A DNA stretch of 64,000 bases from an uncultured Eggerthella sp. (GTDB taxonomy: Bacteria > Actinomycetota > Coriobacteriia > Coriobacteriales > Eggerthellaceae). The notes under the pieces were generated by a model. That model ran no database searches and had not been told where the DNA came from. It saw only the letters and a program-made list of their open reading frames with translations. How positions within the stretch are numbered: position 1 is the stretch's first letter; each line of letters opens with the position of its first letter. The translations under genes were made by a program, and so were the position numbers. Of the stretch, positions 27,574 to 36,929 are shown piece after piece. The stretch spans positions 62,001 to 126,000 of the forward strand of contig UQNZ01000003.1 in the NCBI GenBank assembly GCA_900542525.1, written 5' to 3'.

Positions 27574-28905
27574 CTAGACGATGCCTTGAGCCATCATCGC
27601 ATCAGCAAGCTTCTTGAAGCCTGCGATGTTCGCGCCCATCACGTAGTTGCCCTCAACGCCATATTCCTTTGCAGCGTCGTCAGCAGCATGGAAGATGTTC
27701 TTCATGATGCTCTGGAGCTTAGCGTCAACCTCTTCGAAGGTCCAGGAAAGACGCTCAGAGTTCTGAGACATCTCGAGGCCAGAGGTTGCTACGCCACCTG
27801 CATTCGATGCCTTGCCCGGCATGAAGACGATGCTGTTCTCCATGAGGTATTCGGTTGCATCGAGGGTGGTAGGCATGTTAGCGCCTTCAGCAACGATCTT
27901 GCAGCCATTAGCAACGAGCTGCTTTGCATCGTCGATAAGGAGCTCATTCTGCGTTGCGCACGGAAGAGCGATATCGACCTTAACACCCCAAACACCGCGA
28001 CCGTCATGGTATTCAACACCTTCACGGCGCTTTGCATATTCAGAGATACGACCGCGCTCGACTTCCTTGATCTGCTTGACCAGGTCAACATCGATGCCGT
28101 TAGGATCGTGGATCCAGCCCGTAGAGTCAGAGAGCGTAACGACCTTTGCGCCCAGCTGCTGAGCCTTTTCGGTTGCATAGATCGCAACGTTACCAGAACC
28201 AGAAACAGCAACGGTCTTGCCCTCGAAGCTGTCATCATGGCAGTTGAGATATTCCTGAACGAAGTAAACCAGGCCATAACCCGTTGCTTCGGTACGAGCA
28301 AGCGAACCACCATAAGAGAGGCCCTTACCCGTAAGGACACCTTCCCAGACGTCGCGGATACGCTTGTATTGACCGAACATGTAGCCGATCTCACGAGCGC
28401 CGGTTCCGATATCGCCTGCAGGGACGTCGGTGTCTGCGCCGATGTGACGGCAGAGCTCGGTCATGAAGGACTGGCAGAAGCGCATGACTTCGTTGTCGGA
28501 CTTGCCCTTGGGATCGAAGTCGGAACCACCTTTGCCACCGCCCATAGGAAGCGTGGTGAGAGAGTTCTTGAAGATCTGCTCGAAGCCGAGGAACTTGATA
28601 ATGGAGAGGTTCACGGAAGGATGGAGACGAATGCCGCCCTTGTACGGACCGATGCAGCTGTTGTACTGCACACGATAACCGCGGTTGACATGCACTTCAC
28701 CCTTATCATCTACCCAGGGAACGCGGAACATGATGACGCGCTCAGGCTCGACCAGACGCTCGAGCAGTGCTGCTTTTTCGTATTCAGGGTGCGCATCGAT
28801 GACAGGCTTGAGCGAAGTAAGGACCTCGGTAACAGCCTGGATAAATTCGGGCTCGTTAGGATTCTTCTCCTTGACAAGCTCGATGACGGACTCGACGTAA
28901 CTCAT
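27574..28905 (-). CDS. gdhA: NADP-type glutamate dehydrogenase, hexameric
   Basis: Interconverts glutamate with 2-oxoglutarate and ammonium (443 residues, the length of NADP-linked hexameric GDH). PMGGGKGGSDFDPKGKS carries the catalytic lysines, and the Rossmann motif is AVSGSGNVAIYATEKA. The ribosome site is AGGAGG. In this setting it can regenerate 2-oxoglutarate for transaminating amino acids before IorAB acts, or assimilate ammonia. Coenzyme choice is inferred from family resemblance. Confidence 0.96.
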   Translation of the reverse strand: MSYVESVIELVKEKNPNEPEFIQAVTEVLTSLKPVIDAHPEYEKAALLERLVEPERVIMFRVPWVDDKGEVHVNRGYRVQYNSCIGPYKGGIRLHPSVNLSIIKFLGFEQIFKNSLTTLPMGGGKGGSDFDPKGKSDNEVMRFCQSFMTELCRHIGADTDVPAGDIGTGAREIGYMFGQYKRIRDVWEGVLTGKGLSYGGSLARTEATGYGLVYFVQEYLNCHDDSFEGKTVAVSGSGNVAIYATEKAQQLGAKVVTLSDSTGWIHDPNGIDVDLVKQIKEVERGRISEYAKRREGVEYHDGRGVWGVKVDIALPCATQNELLIDDAKQLVANGCKIVAEGANMPTTLDATEYLMENSIVFMPGKASNAGGVATSGLEMSQNSERLSWTFEEVDAKLQSIMKNIFHAADDAAKEYGVEGNYVMGANIAGFKKLADAMMAQGIV

Positions 28906-29128
28906 GTGACCTCCTAATGAATTTTTCGGTAAGTGTATTTAACCAAATGTTCAAAAGATGGAAAAGTCTGAGCTATCGAGCTTTAACATGCATGTAACAA
29001 TGCAGCGGTTCAACGAAACGAACGTGCAGGCGAATGGATATGAATTAAGACGGTGAATCCACAAGCCTTGATTCGAGCCCGATCCGCTGCCTTAATCCGC
29101 TGCCTTACAAAGCTTTTTGTGTACGCTT

Positions 29129-30847
29129 TTACATAACTGCTGGTGCAGAAACACCGAGCAAGCCAAGCGTCTGTGCAAGGTTGATGCGTGCAGCATCCAC
29201 AAGCGCCAGGCGCGCCTTAGTAAGCGCTGCCTCTTCGCCAAGCACACGACAATTGGTGTAGAACGAATGGAAGAGACCAGCAAGATCTTGCGCATAGTGC
29301 GTAAGTCTGAACGGCGCACGGTCGCGCGCAGCACCCGCCACCAGATCGGTGAAGCCATCGATAGCCTTCATGAGCGCAAGCTCTGATTCATGGGTGAGCA
29401 GCTCGAGCTTCGCATCATCCAAGTTGAGCTTCGCAGCCAATTCATCAGGTGAAAGCGCTTCCCAATCTTCGATGCCTGCTTCTGCTGCGGCCTTGCGCAA
29501 GATCGAGCAGATGCGCGCATGAGCATACTGCACGTAATAGACCGGGTTCGTGGCATCTTGCTTCTTTGCAACCTCGATATCGAAGTCGATCGGCTGATCG
29601 GAAGAACGTGAGAGCATGAGGTAGCGCGTTGCATCCACGCCCACCTCATCGATGAGCTCACGGAACGTGATCATCTCACCCGTGCGCTTGGACATACGAA
29701 CGGCCGCGCCATCGCGATAGAGATTCACGAGCTGGCCCAGCACCACCTCAAGGTCGTTCGGATAGCCCCATGCTGCCATCATCGCTTGGCATCGCGGGAT
29801 ATAGCCATGGTGATCCGCGCCCCAAATATCGATCAAAAGATCGTAACCGCGCTGCTTTTTATCGTAGTGATAGGCAACATCGCTCATGAAATAGGTAAGC
29901 TCACCGTTCTGCTTGATGAGCACACGGTCCTTTTCGTCGCCGAATTCGCTCGACTTGAAATACGTTGCGCCATCCTTTTCATAGATGTAGCCGCGCTCCT
30001 TCATAGCGTCGAAGGCATGCTGTACTTTCGTCTTGCCGTCTTCACCGGGAATGAAGAGTGAATGCTCGGAGAAATAGGTATTGAACTGGGTACCGAAGAG
30101 CTCGAGCGTGTCGCGCACCGACTCCATCATGGCTGCATAGCCACGTTCACGGAACGCCTGCCTGCGTTCATCAGGATCAACGAAGAGCCATTTATCGCCA
30201 TCTGCATCGACGATGACCTGCGCAAGATCTTTCACGTACGCGCCGCCATAGGATTGCTCGGGCATCTCGACCTCTTCGCCCAGCAACTGCTGATAGCGAA
30301 CCACGAGAGAATCAGCGAAGACATTCATCTGGTTGCCTTCGTCGTTCACATAGAATTCTTCATCAACCGCATAACCCGCATGACGCATGACGCGCGCCAT
30401 CGAATCGCCGAGCGCCGCCCAACGACCATGACCCACATGCATAGGACCAGTGGGATTCGCAGAAACATACTCAAGATTCACCTTGCAAGGAACAGCGAGC
30501 TGGGACTTGCCGTATTCTTCTCCAAGGCTGCGCACCTCACGAACCACCTCTTGGAAGGAAGAGGGTTCGAGCGTGAAGTTGATGAAGCCAGGACCAGCAA
30601 TATCCACGCTTTTGATGATGGCATTTTCAGGAAGATGATCGACGATGATCTGCGCAATTTCGCGCGGGTTCTTGTGAGCAACTTTCGCAAGACGCATGGC
30701 GATCGTGCAAGCCCAGTCTCCATGTGCTTCTTCACGCGGACGCTCAAGGCTTGGCTCAGGCACTGTTTCAAGCGCAAGGCTACCATCGTTCACGCACGCC
30801 GCAAGCGCACTGCTCACGACCTCTTCCAAAAATTCACGAACCGTCAT
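29129..30847 (-). CDS. argS: Arginyl-tRNA synthetase
   Basis: Class Ia synthetase charging tRNA-Arg (572 residues). The N-terminal Add1 domain is about residues 1-100. The HIGH-type motif is in NPTGPMHVGHGRWA, the KMSKS region reads VRMSKRTGEMI, and the DALR anticodon-binding domain is C-terminal. GAGGGAAG precedes the ATG. It lies downstream of argF on the same strand with an 86-base gap. Confidence 0.97.
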   Translation of the reverse strand: MTVREFLEEVVSSALAACVNDGSLALETVPEPSLERPREEAHGDWACTIAMRLAKVAHKNPREIAQIIVDHLPENAIIKSVDIAGPGFINFTLEPSSFQEVVREVRSLGEEYGKSQLAVPCKVNLEYVSANPTGPMHVGHGRWAALGDSMARVMRHAGYAVDEEFYVNDEGNQMNVFADSLVVRYQQLLGEEVEMPEQSYGGAYVKDLAQVIVDADGDKWLFVDPDERRQAFRERGYAAMMESVRDTLELFGTQFNTYFSEHSLFIPGEDGKTKVQHAFDAMKERGYIYEKDGATYFKSSEFGDEKDRVLIKQNGELTYFMSDVAYHYDKKQRGYDLLIDIWGADHHGYIPRCQAMMAAWGYPNDLEVVLGQLVNLYRDGAAVRMSKRTGEMITFRELIDEVGVDATRYLMLSRSSDQPIDFDIEVAKKQDATNPVYYVQYAHARICSILRKAAAEAGIEDWEALSPDELAAKLNLDDAKLELLTHESELALMKAIDGFTDLVAGAARDRAPFRLTHYAQDLAGLFHSFYTNCRVLGEEAALTKARLALVDAARINLAQTLGLLGVSAPAVM

Positions 30848-30933
30848 GCGGATCTTCCCTCTCTCTTTCCTATCGATTCGCCCGCAGGGTCACTTCCCTC
30901 TTCAGGCAATAAACTCATGTTGAACAGGACGTT

Positions 30934-31926
30934 TTAGCCCAGCGTAGCAAGCACGATCGCCTTGATCGAATGCATGCGATTCTCCGCTTCATCGAAGACC
31001 TTCGACTGAGCAGACTCGAACACCTCATCGGTCACTTCCATTTCAGTAAGGCCAAAACGTGCCTCGATGTCTTGCGCCACCGATGTGTCAGTGTCGTGGA
31101 ATGCCGGTAGGCAATGTAAGAAGATCGCATTATCAGCAGCCATAGCCATAACCTTCGCATTCACCTGATAAGGAGAAAGCAGGCGGATGCGTTCTTCCCA
31201 GAGACTCGCCGGCTCACCCATCGAGACCCAGATATCGGTATAGATGATGTTCGCGCCCGTGCATGCCTCTTCCACATCGGAAGTGAGGCGGATCTCGCAG
31301 TTATTCTCTGCGGCGATCGCGCGACAGGTGGCCACCAGCTCATCGTTAGGCATGCTTTCTGCCGGTCCGCACGCGGTGAAGTTAATGCCCATCTTCGCAC
31401 TGGCAACCATGAGCGAATTCGCTACGTTGTTCTTCGCATCGCCCATGAAGACGAGATTGAGACCTTGGAAATCGCCGAAGTTCTCGCGGATCGTGAGCAG
31501 GTCGGCGATCATCTGCGTGGGATGAAATTCGTCGGTAAGGCCATTCCATACGGGCACGCCTGAATACTCCGCGAGCGTCTCAACGATCTCTTGCCCATAA
31601 CCGCGATATTCGATGCCATCGAACATGCGTCCGAGCACGCGCGCGGTGTCCTTGATGGACTCCTTGTTGCCGATCTGAGAACCCGAAGGATCGAGATAGG
31701 TAACGCCCATGCCTAGATCGTGGCCTGCTACCTCGAACGAGCAACGCGTACGCGTAGAGGTCTTCTCGAAGATGAGGACCATGTTCTTGCCTTCAAGATA
31801 GCGATGCGGAATGCCTGCATGCTTCTTTTCCTTGAGATCTTGAGCCAGATCGACCAGCCCAACGATCTCTTCTGAAGTGAAATCGAGCAATTTGAGAAAA
31901 TGCCTACCTGAAAGCGCGTACGACAT
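30934..31926 (-). CDS. argF: Ornithine carbamoyltransferase
   Basis: Transfers the carbamoyl group to ornithine, or in the reverse catabolic direction splits citrulline with phosphate (330 residues). The carbamoyl phosphate loop is EKTSTRTRCSFE and the ornithine site includes HCLPAFHD. A perfect AAGGAGG precedes the ATG. No other arg or arc gene is adjacent, so anabolic (ArgF) and catabolic (ArcB) roles cannot be separated here. An arginine-deiminase lifestyle would favour the catabolic direction. Confidence 0.94.
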   Translation of the reverse strand: MSYALSGRHFLKLLDFTSEEIVGLVDLAQDLKEKKHAGIPHRYLEGKNMVLIFEKTSTRTRCSFEVAGHDLGMGVTYLDPSGSQIGNKESIKDTARVLGRMFDGIEYRGYGQEIVETLAEYSGVPVWNGLTDEFHPTQMIADLLTIRENFGDFQGLNLVFMGDAKNNVANSLMVASAKMGINFTACGPAESMPNDELVATCRAIAAENNCEIRLTSDVEEACTGANIIYTDIWVSMGEPASLWEERIRLLSPYQVNAKVMAMAADNAIFLHCLPAFHDTDTSVAQDIEARFGLTEMEVTDEVFESAQSKVFDEAENRMHSIKAIVLATLG

Positions 31927-32057
31927 GCATCCTCCTTGAAGGTTGTTTCAAACGAAAAGATTATTGTATATCTCTTCGCGCTCTTTAGCGCCCGAGGCAG
32001 GTGAAGTCTGCGATTTTCTGGGCGAAACGGCGCGTGACCACTGAAGACAGTCTCGCA

Positions 32058-34298
32058 CTACCTGAAACGCTTCAGAAGAAGGGAGTTGCAGACAACGGTC
32101 ACGCTCGAGAGTGCCATTGCAGCGCCTGCAAGTGCAGGAGCGAGGATACCCACCGCTGCAAGCGGAATCATGATGCAGTTATAAACGAGCGCCCAAAACA
32201 GATTCTGCTTGATCTTGCGCATGGTTGCTTTGGACAGGCGAAGGCTCGTGACCAGGTCATGCAAGCGATTGCGCATGAGCACGACCGAACCTGCCTCGAG
32301 TGCGACATCCGTGCCCGACGCCATTGCAACGCCAACATCTGCAGCTGCAAGCGCTGGCGCATCGTTGATGCCATCCCCCACGAAGGCAACGGTTCTCGCG
32401 CTTTGTTTCGAGCTGACGCGTGAATCGGCTGCTTCGAGTGCCGCCTTCACCGCCTCAACGCATTCTGTTTTCTCAAGCGGCTTGGCCCCCGCGAACACAT
32501 TATCTGCTGCGACGCCAACCTCAGAAGCGATGCGCGCGGCCTGCGCAGCGTTATCGCCCGTAACCATATAGCTCGTAATGCCGTAGCTCTGCTTCAGCTC
32601 CTCGATCGTCTGCTGAGCGTCTGGTTTAGCTTCATCGGAAAACTCGAATCCACCCACGCTGGCACCATCAACGAACACCGAAGAGCCGATCTTCACCTGA
32701 TGTCCCTCAACTTCGCCTTCGACTCCTTCACCGACAAGCGCTCGGAAGCTGCTTGGTGAAGGAAGCTCAAGCCCACGCGCTTGAGCGTATTCAACGACTG
32801 CGCGCGCAAGCGGATGCTCGCTCTTCGTTTCAAGCGCAGCAGCAAGACGAAGATTTTCGGGCGTGAGCGAGCACGAAACCACCTGGGGCTTCCCTATCGT
32901 GATCGTGCCAGTCTTGTCGAACACCGCTGCTTCGAGCTTCCCTAATCGTTCGAGCACTTCGCCGTCTTTGATAAGAATGCCAAGCTGAGCGCCTTTTCCC
33001 ATGCCCACCATGAGCGCAGTTGGCGTTGCCAGACCGAGCGCACAGGGGCATGCAACAACGATGACCGCGATAGCCGGCAGGAGAGACTGTGTGAGCAGTG
33101 CGTTTGCGCCCGTAGGCGGAACAAAGAAGAACCAAATGCAGAACGTGATGAGCGAGACGCCTAAGATGCACGGCACGAAGACTGACGCGATCTTATCCGC
33201 CAAGCGCTGCACCGGAGCCTTCGATCCCTGCGCATCTTCAACGGCACGAACGATGCGCGCAAGCGTCAAATCGCTTCCCACACGCAGCGCACGCACAGTA
33301 ATGGCTCCTGTTGTATTCACCGTGCCACCCGTAACGCTGTCGCCTGGCTGCTTCATCACCGGCAGCGCTTCGCCGGTGAGCATGGATTCATCGATCTCGG
33401 TCGATCCTTCGATCACTTCCCCATCGACTGCCACCTTTTCGCCTGGTCCAACGAGCACGCTATCACCCACTACCACCTGAGCAAGCGGAATCTCAACCAC
33501 CGCACCGCCACGCTGCACCTGCGCCGTCGGCGGCGTAAGGTTGATGAGTGCCTCGATCGCCTGATTGGTCGCCCCCTTCGCGCGCGTCTCTAATATCTTT
33601 CCGAGCAGAACGAACGTGATGAGCATCGCACAGGTTTCGAAATAGGGCATGCCTTCATTGATAGCGAGGGCGACTTCAGCATCGCTCCAGTTGTTCGTGA
33701 TAACGGGCAAGAACGTGATCCAGAGCGAAAAGACGAATGCGATCGTGGTACCAAGCGCAACGAGCACATCCATATTCGCACTTCTACTGCGCAGAGAATC
33801 GAATGCGCCTTTATAGAAACGCAATCCACAGCCGAACTGAACAGGCATCGTAAGAATAAGAAGCAAGATATTACCAGCGAACATCGCTTGCACATGCGTT
33901 ACTGCACTGCCAAAGAAAGCGCTTGCGATGAAGTGACCTACCGCCATATGCCAGCCAGGGATCATGCCGATCGAGAAGATGATCACGGTAAGAGCAGCAG
34001 ACACTACGAACACCTTGAGGTCATGCTTGCGTTCGGCTGCTTCCTTCGCGCGTCGCTTCTCATCAACCAGCGGCGCATCTTCAGCGATGAGCTCCGCCGT
34101 GAAGGGCAGATCGTCGAAGACATTCAGCATATCATCCACACTTGCTTGCGCAGGATCGAACGTCACTCTCCCCGTGTTGTTCGCAAGATTGACCGCGACA
34201 TCGATGACGCTTGGCAGGGCGCGATAATGCTTCTCGACATTAGCTACGCAATTTGCACAATGCATACCATCGATCGCTATTCTTATTGTTTGCTCCAT
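32058..34298 (-). CDS. copA: Copper-translocating P1B-type ATPase
   Basis: ATP-driven copper exporter (746 residues). A single N-terminal HMA domain has the metal motif GMHCANC (residues 12-17). Eight hydrophobic helices include the intramembrane CPC in VACPCALGLATP. The actuator loop has TGEALP, the phosphorylation site is DKTGTIT, the nucleotide domain has SEHPLARA, and the hinge is GDGINDAPALA. The CPC motif indicates Cu+ (P1B-1). A palindromic operator lies in its promoter region at 34336-34359. No copper chaperone or metal-sensing regulator gene is adjacent. Confidence 0.95.
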   Translation of the reverse strand: MEQTIRIAIDGMHCANCVANVEKHYRALPSVIDVAVNLANNTGRVTFDPAQASVDDMLNVFDDLPFTAELIAEDAPLVDEKRRAKEAAERKHDLKVFVVSAALTVIIFSIGMIPGWHMAVGHFIASAFFGSAVTHVQAMFAGNILLLILTMPVQFGCGLRFYKGAFDSLRSRSANMDVLVALGTTIAFVFSLWITFLPVITNNWSDAEVALAINEGMPYFETCAMLITFVLLGKILETRAKGATNQAIEALINLTPPTAQVQRGGAVVEIPLAQVVVGDSVLVGPGEKVAVDGEVIEGSTEIDESMLTGEALPVMKQPGDSVTGGTVNTTGAITVRALRVGSDLTLARIVRAVEDAQGSKAPVQRLADKIASVFVPCILGVSLITFCIWFFFVPPTGANALLTQSLLPAIAVIVVACPCALGLATPTALMVGMGKGAQLGILIKDGEVLERLGKLEAAVFDKTGTITIGKPQVVSCSLTPENLRLAAALETKSEHPLARAVVEYAQARGLELPSPSSFRALVGEGVEGEVEGHQVKIGSSVFVDGASVGGFEFSDEAKPDAQQTIEELKQSYGITSYMVTGDNAAQAARIASEVGVAADNVFAGAKPLEKTECVEAVKAALEAADSRVSSKQSARTVAFVGDGINDAPALAAADVGVAMASGTDVALEAGSVVLMRNRLHDLVTSLRLSKATMRKIKQNLFWALVYNCIMIPLAAVGILAPALAGAAMALSSVTVVCNSLLLKRFR

Positions 34299-34322
34299 AC
34301 GATTCCTCTTTACTATGGCTTT

Positions 34323-34331
34323 ATTCTAACA
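34323..34331 (-). promoter_or_regulatory. Extended -10 promoter of copA
   Basis: On the minus strand TGTTAGAAT combines the extended TGN with TAGAAT (five of six matches). It lies about 25 bases upstream of the copA ATG. The palindrome at 34336-34359 begins four bases upstream, covering the spacer and -35 region. Confidence 0.5.
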
Positions 34332-34335
34332 GCTT

Positions 34336-34359
34336 ACATATGAACAGATGCTCATATGT
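34336..34359. promoter_or_regulatory. Palindromic operator upstream of copA, ArsR/SmtB-like
   Basis: ACATATGA and TCATATGT form a perfect eight-base inverted repeat with an eight-base centre. The shape ATATGAAC-N-TTCATAT-like resembles operators of ArsR/SmtB metal-sensing repressors. Its place over the promoter fits repression relieved by metal. The regulator itself is not in this window. Confidence 0.55.
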
Positions 34360-34417
34360 TATCAGCATTATGGGCAGTGTCAATAAAATGAAGTTTACCA
34401 TGTGAAACATACATAAC

Positions 34418-34444
34418 AAAAAAAAGAGCCTGCTCAAGGCAGGC
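34418..34444 (-). terminator. Terminator after tRNA-Arg
   Basis: GCCTGC pairs with GCAGGC over a five-base loop. On the minus strand it is followed by TC and a run of eight T. Confidence 0.85.
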
Positions 34445-34456
34445 AGGGAAATTCTA

Positions 34457-34533
34457 TGGCGCGCCCAGTAGGATTCGAACCTACGACCTTTGGATTAGAA
34501 GTCCACTGCTCTATCCAGCTGAGCTATGGGCGC
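34457..34533 (-). tRNA. tRNA-Arg (TCT)
   Basis: A 77-base cloverleaf with encoded CCA. The acceptor GCGCCCA pairs with TGGGCGC, the T arm contains GGTTCGAATCC, and the anticodon loop CTTCTAA gives TCT. Confidence 0.97.
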
Positions 34534-34610
34534 AAAACGTGATTATTATAGCCCAGGAATTCAACCACGTCTGCTGCAAGCCATACAAGCGCGAAAAAAC
34601 AACGCGAAAC

Positions 34611-34642
34611 AGGAAAAGGCTCCCCGAAGAGAGCCTTTTCCT
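34611..34642 (-). terminator. Terminator after the downstream Gfo/Idh gene
   Basis: AGGAAAAGGCTC pairs perfectly with GAGCCTTTTCCT (12 base pairs, eight-base loop) 26 bases after the stop at 34669. The following minus-strand bases are only moderately T-rich. Confidence 0.7.
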
Positions 34643-34668
34643 GCTGTATTGAAGTAAAGGAAAGTGTC

Positions 34669-35715
34669 TTAATCAATTTCGACGAGCTTGCCGGTCTCCG
34701 CTGATTCAAGGATCGCATTGATAACCTTGAGCGTTGCAACGCCGTCTTCACCAGTACAGCGTGGCACCGTTTCTCGTCCGAGACAGAGGTCTGCAAAGTG
34801 CTCGATCTCCGCCGTCATTGGGTCGTTCTTCTCGACATCGAAGTGCTCAGTAACGAGCTTCTCTGCCCAGCCGTAATGATCGTCATCGACATAGTGGTAG
34901 AAATCCATGTTCGGGAAACCGAATGAACCCTGCGTGCCGAAGAAGCGCAGGCTATTCTCACCCGGACACCACTGGAAGAAATGGTTTTCCTCAGCAGCCA
35001 AGTCATAGTTCCACGGACCTGGCGTACCATCAGAAATGAAGTAGGTTGCCGTAACACCATTGTCGAATTCGATGACGATAGAAGCAGAATCTTCAACCTC
35101 ATTACCGCGAATCGTATTGCGTGCAGCAGCATAAACGCGCGTGACCTTCATGCCGGTGGTGTAGTTCAAATCATCGATATCGTGAATCGCGTTGATGAGG
35201 AACGGGCCACCACCCTTTTTCGTGTGCCATTCCACGTCCCAATAGTTATAGGGTTTCGCGATAGCGTACGTTGCTTGAATGCCAACCAGATCGCCCAACT
35301 TGCCCGAAGCGATGAAATCGCGCAAGAACAGATACTTTGTGGAAGAACGGCGATGATGACCGATGAGCAACGTGGCATCTGCCTCCTTGCACATCGCAAT
35401 GATCTCATTTGCCTCTTCAACCGTGTTGGCAATGGGCTTTTCAAGCAAGATATTACGAACACCTGCATCGAGTGTATTACGGGTCGCGCTCACATGCAAG
35501 CCATTCGGCAGCGCGATCGCTACTGCATCGAGCGGTACTTCATTGAGCAGCTCGGTGTAATCCGCATAAAGCGGTACCTCAAGTTCCGCAGCAACATCTT
35601 CAGCTTGCTGACCGAAACCAGCAACCGCCACCAAATCGTAATCGGGATTCTTCTTCGCATCACGTGCGATCTTCGAACCTTGATTCAATCCGAATACGGC
35701 AAATCTAATAGCCAT
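34669..35715 (-). CDS. Gfo/Idh/MocA-family oxidoreductase, cassette copy A
   Basis: NAD(P)-dependent oxidoreductase of the Gfo/Idh/MocA family (348 residues), which acts on sugars, cyclitols and related polyols. The N-terminal Rossmann fold starts FAVFGLNQGSKIA. The conserved EKP motif is in LLEKPIANTVEEA, and the active-site region has NAIHDIDDLNYTTG. It aligns without gaps to the protein at 37906-38952, differing at roughly one residue in six. It follows a YdiB-type dehydrogenase gene after 90 bases, with GGAGGGG as ribosome site. Substrate unknown; the partner gene hints at a quinate/shikimate-like cyclitol. Confidence 0.88.
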   Translation of the reverse strand: MAIRFAVFGLNQGSKIARDAKKNPDYDLVAVAGFGQQAEDVAAELEVPLYADYTELLNEVPLDAVAIALPNGLHVSATRNTLDAGVRNILLEKPIANTVEEANEIIAMCKEADATLLIGHHRRSSTKYLFLRDFIASGKLGDLVGIQATYAIAKPYNYWDVEWHTKKGGGPFLINAIHDIDDLNYTTGMKVTRVYAAARNTIRGNEVEDSASIVIEFDNGVTATYFISDGTPGPWNYDLAAEENHFFQWCPGENSLRFFGTQGSFGFPNMDFYHYVDDDHYGWAEKLVTEHFDVEKNDPMTAEIEHFADLCLGRETVPRCTGEDGVATLKVINAILESAETGKLVEID

Positions 35716-35805
35716 GTTATTACCCCTCCATTTTTCCTTGCATGTGCAAATCTCTTCTGGCGCTTACCCTCGAACACCATGCGCAAGATTAAGAATAGCG
35801 CGTTT

Positions 35806-36666
35806 TTAATCGAAGAACTTATCTTGGACAAGTTTTGTAGGCATTTCCTTACCTACCCAAATATCTTCAGCAATAGCAGCCTGCCACAAAAGCATACCAA
35901 GACCATTGATGGTCTTGAGCCCTTTAGCTTCAGCATCCTCGAGCAACTTCGTCTTGCGTGGCACATAGATGACATCTGCAACAACAAGACCATCCACCAG
36001 GAATTCAGCAGGAACTACGCTTTGTCCTTCCAAATCACCCATGCCAACATTGGTTGCATTGATAAGGAGCACAGATTCAGCGATAGAGGCTTTCATCGCT
36101 TCTTTATCATCTATATCGATAAGACGCATAGCGCACCCCGTCTTATCAGCAATACCTGCGATATGCTCGGCAGCAGCATCAAAAGAATCATTCTTTCGCT
36201 TATAGACATCGATCGCAGCAACGCCATCGAGAGCCGCCTGCGTATAGATCGCCATAGCCGCGCCACCTGCGCCCATTATGGTGATCTTCTTGCCAACAAC
36301 ATCAACACCGTTCTCTTTGACATTACGCATGAAGCCCGCACCATCGGTATTATGGCCAATAGCCTTACCGTCTTTGATGGCGACGGTATTAATGGCACCC
36401 ATCAGCTCAGCAGCTGGAGAGACTTCGTCCAAATAGCGTGAAACAACTCTCTTATGCGGCATCGTGACGTTATACCCAAGGAAGCCAAGCTCCTTCATGC
36501 CGTTCGCAGCGGCTTCAAGTTGTTCGGGTTCGACATTATAAGCAAGATAGACGCAATCGACACCGAGCTGCTCAAAGGAAAACGTATGCATAGCTGGTGA
36601 AAGCGAGTGCTCCACCGGTGAGCCGATCAGGCAGATTGTTTTCGTGCAACCAGAGATATTAGGCAT
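35806..36666 (-). CDS. Shikimate/quinate dehydrogenase (YdiB-type), cassette copy A
   Basis: AroE/YdiB-family dehydrogenase (286 residues). Substrate-site residues are kept: SLSPAMH, the catalytic Lys in NVTMPHK, the Asn in AINTV, the catalytic Asp in HNTDGAGF and the Gln in MLLWQAA. The nucleotide loop is MGAGGAAMAIY. The C-terminal part (NATNVGMGDLE, YVPRKTKLL, GLGMLLWQ) resembles E. coli YdiB more than AroE. I start at the ATG at 36666, with AAAGGA at six bases spacing. A quinate or shikimate catabolic role is more likely than core aromatic biosynthesis, because the gene is duplicated and paired with a Gfo/Idh enzyme. Confidence 0.87.
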   Translation of the reverse strand: MPNISGCTKTICLIGSPVEHSLSPAMHTFSFEQLGVDCVYLAYNVEPEQLEAAANGMKELGFLGYNVTMPHKRVVSRYLDEVSPAAELMGAINTVAIKDGKAIGHNTDGAGFMRNVKENGVDVVGKKITIMGAGGAAMAIYTQAALDGVAAIDVYKRKNDSFDAAAEHIAGIADKTGCAMRLIDIDDKEAMKASIAESVLLINATNVGMGDLEGQSVVPAEFLVDGLVVADVIYVPRKTKLLEDAEAKGLKTINGLGMLLWQAAIAEDIWVGKEMPTKLVQDKFFD

Positions 36667-36929
36667 AGCAGATCCTTTACTTCTATTGAGATATTGCAAT
36701 AATGCAGTTCCACAATATCCAATATTCTCTACAAATAGCAAGTTGCTTACCTACTATTTTTACCATGAAATAGAGATATGCAATAGAAGTGTTTGCCTTA
36801 ATGTTGCTTTGTCTTAAGAAAACAATATTCAATTCAAAGAGTGGCTGAGGCATACCATATGATGCTTTTTACCACGGCGAAAGGCAAATGCCATTGTTCT
36901 TTTTTCTAAGTTGCTTTCTTTCCCCCCCA

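Noticed and set aside
27526..28917. 463-codon plus-strand open frame opposite gdhA
   Set aside because: It mirrors the codon pattern of gdhA, has no recognisable domain and no ribosome site. Long antisense frames recur opposite many genes here.
34981..36441. 486-codon plus-strand open frame opposite the first Gfo/Idh and YdiB-type genes
   Set aside because: It spans two well-supported minus-strand genes and their intergenic gap, and its translation shows no family motifs.
36922..36928. Run of seven C just after the LysR stop codon, as a phase-variation tract
   Set aside because: It lies outside the coding frame and is short, so slippage would not alter the protein.
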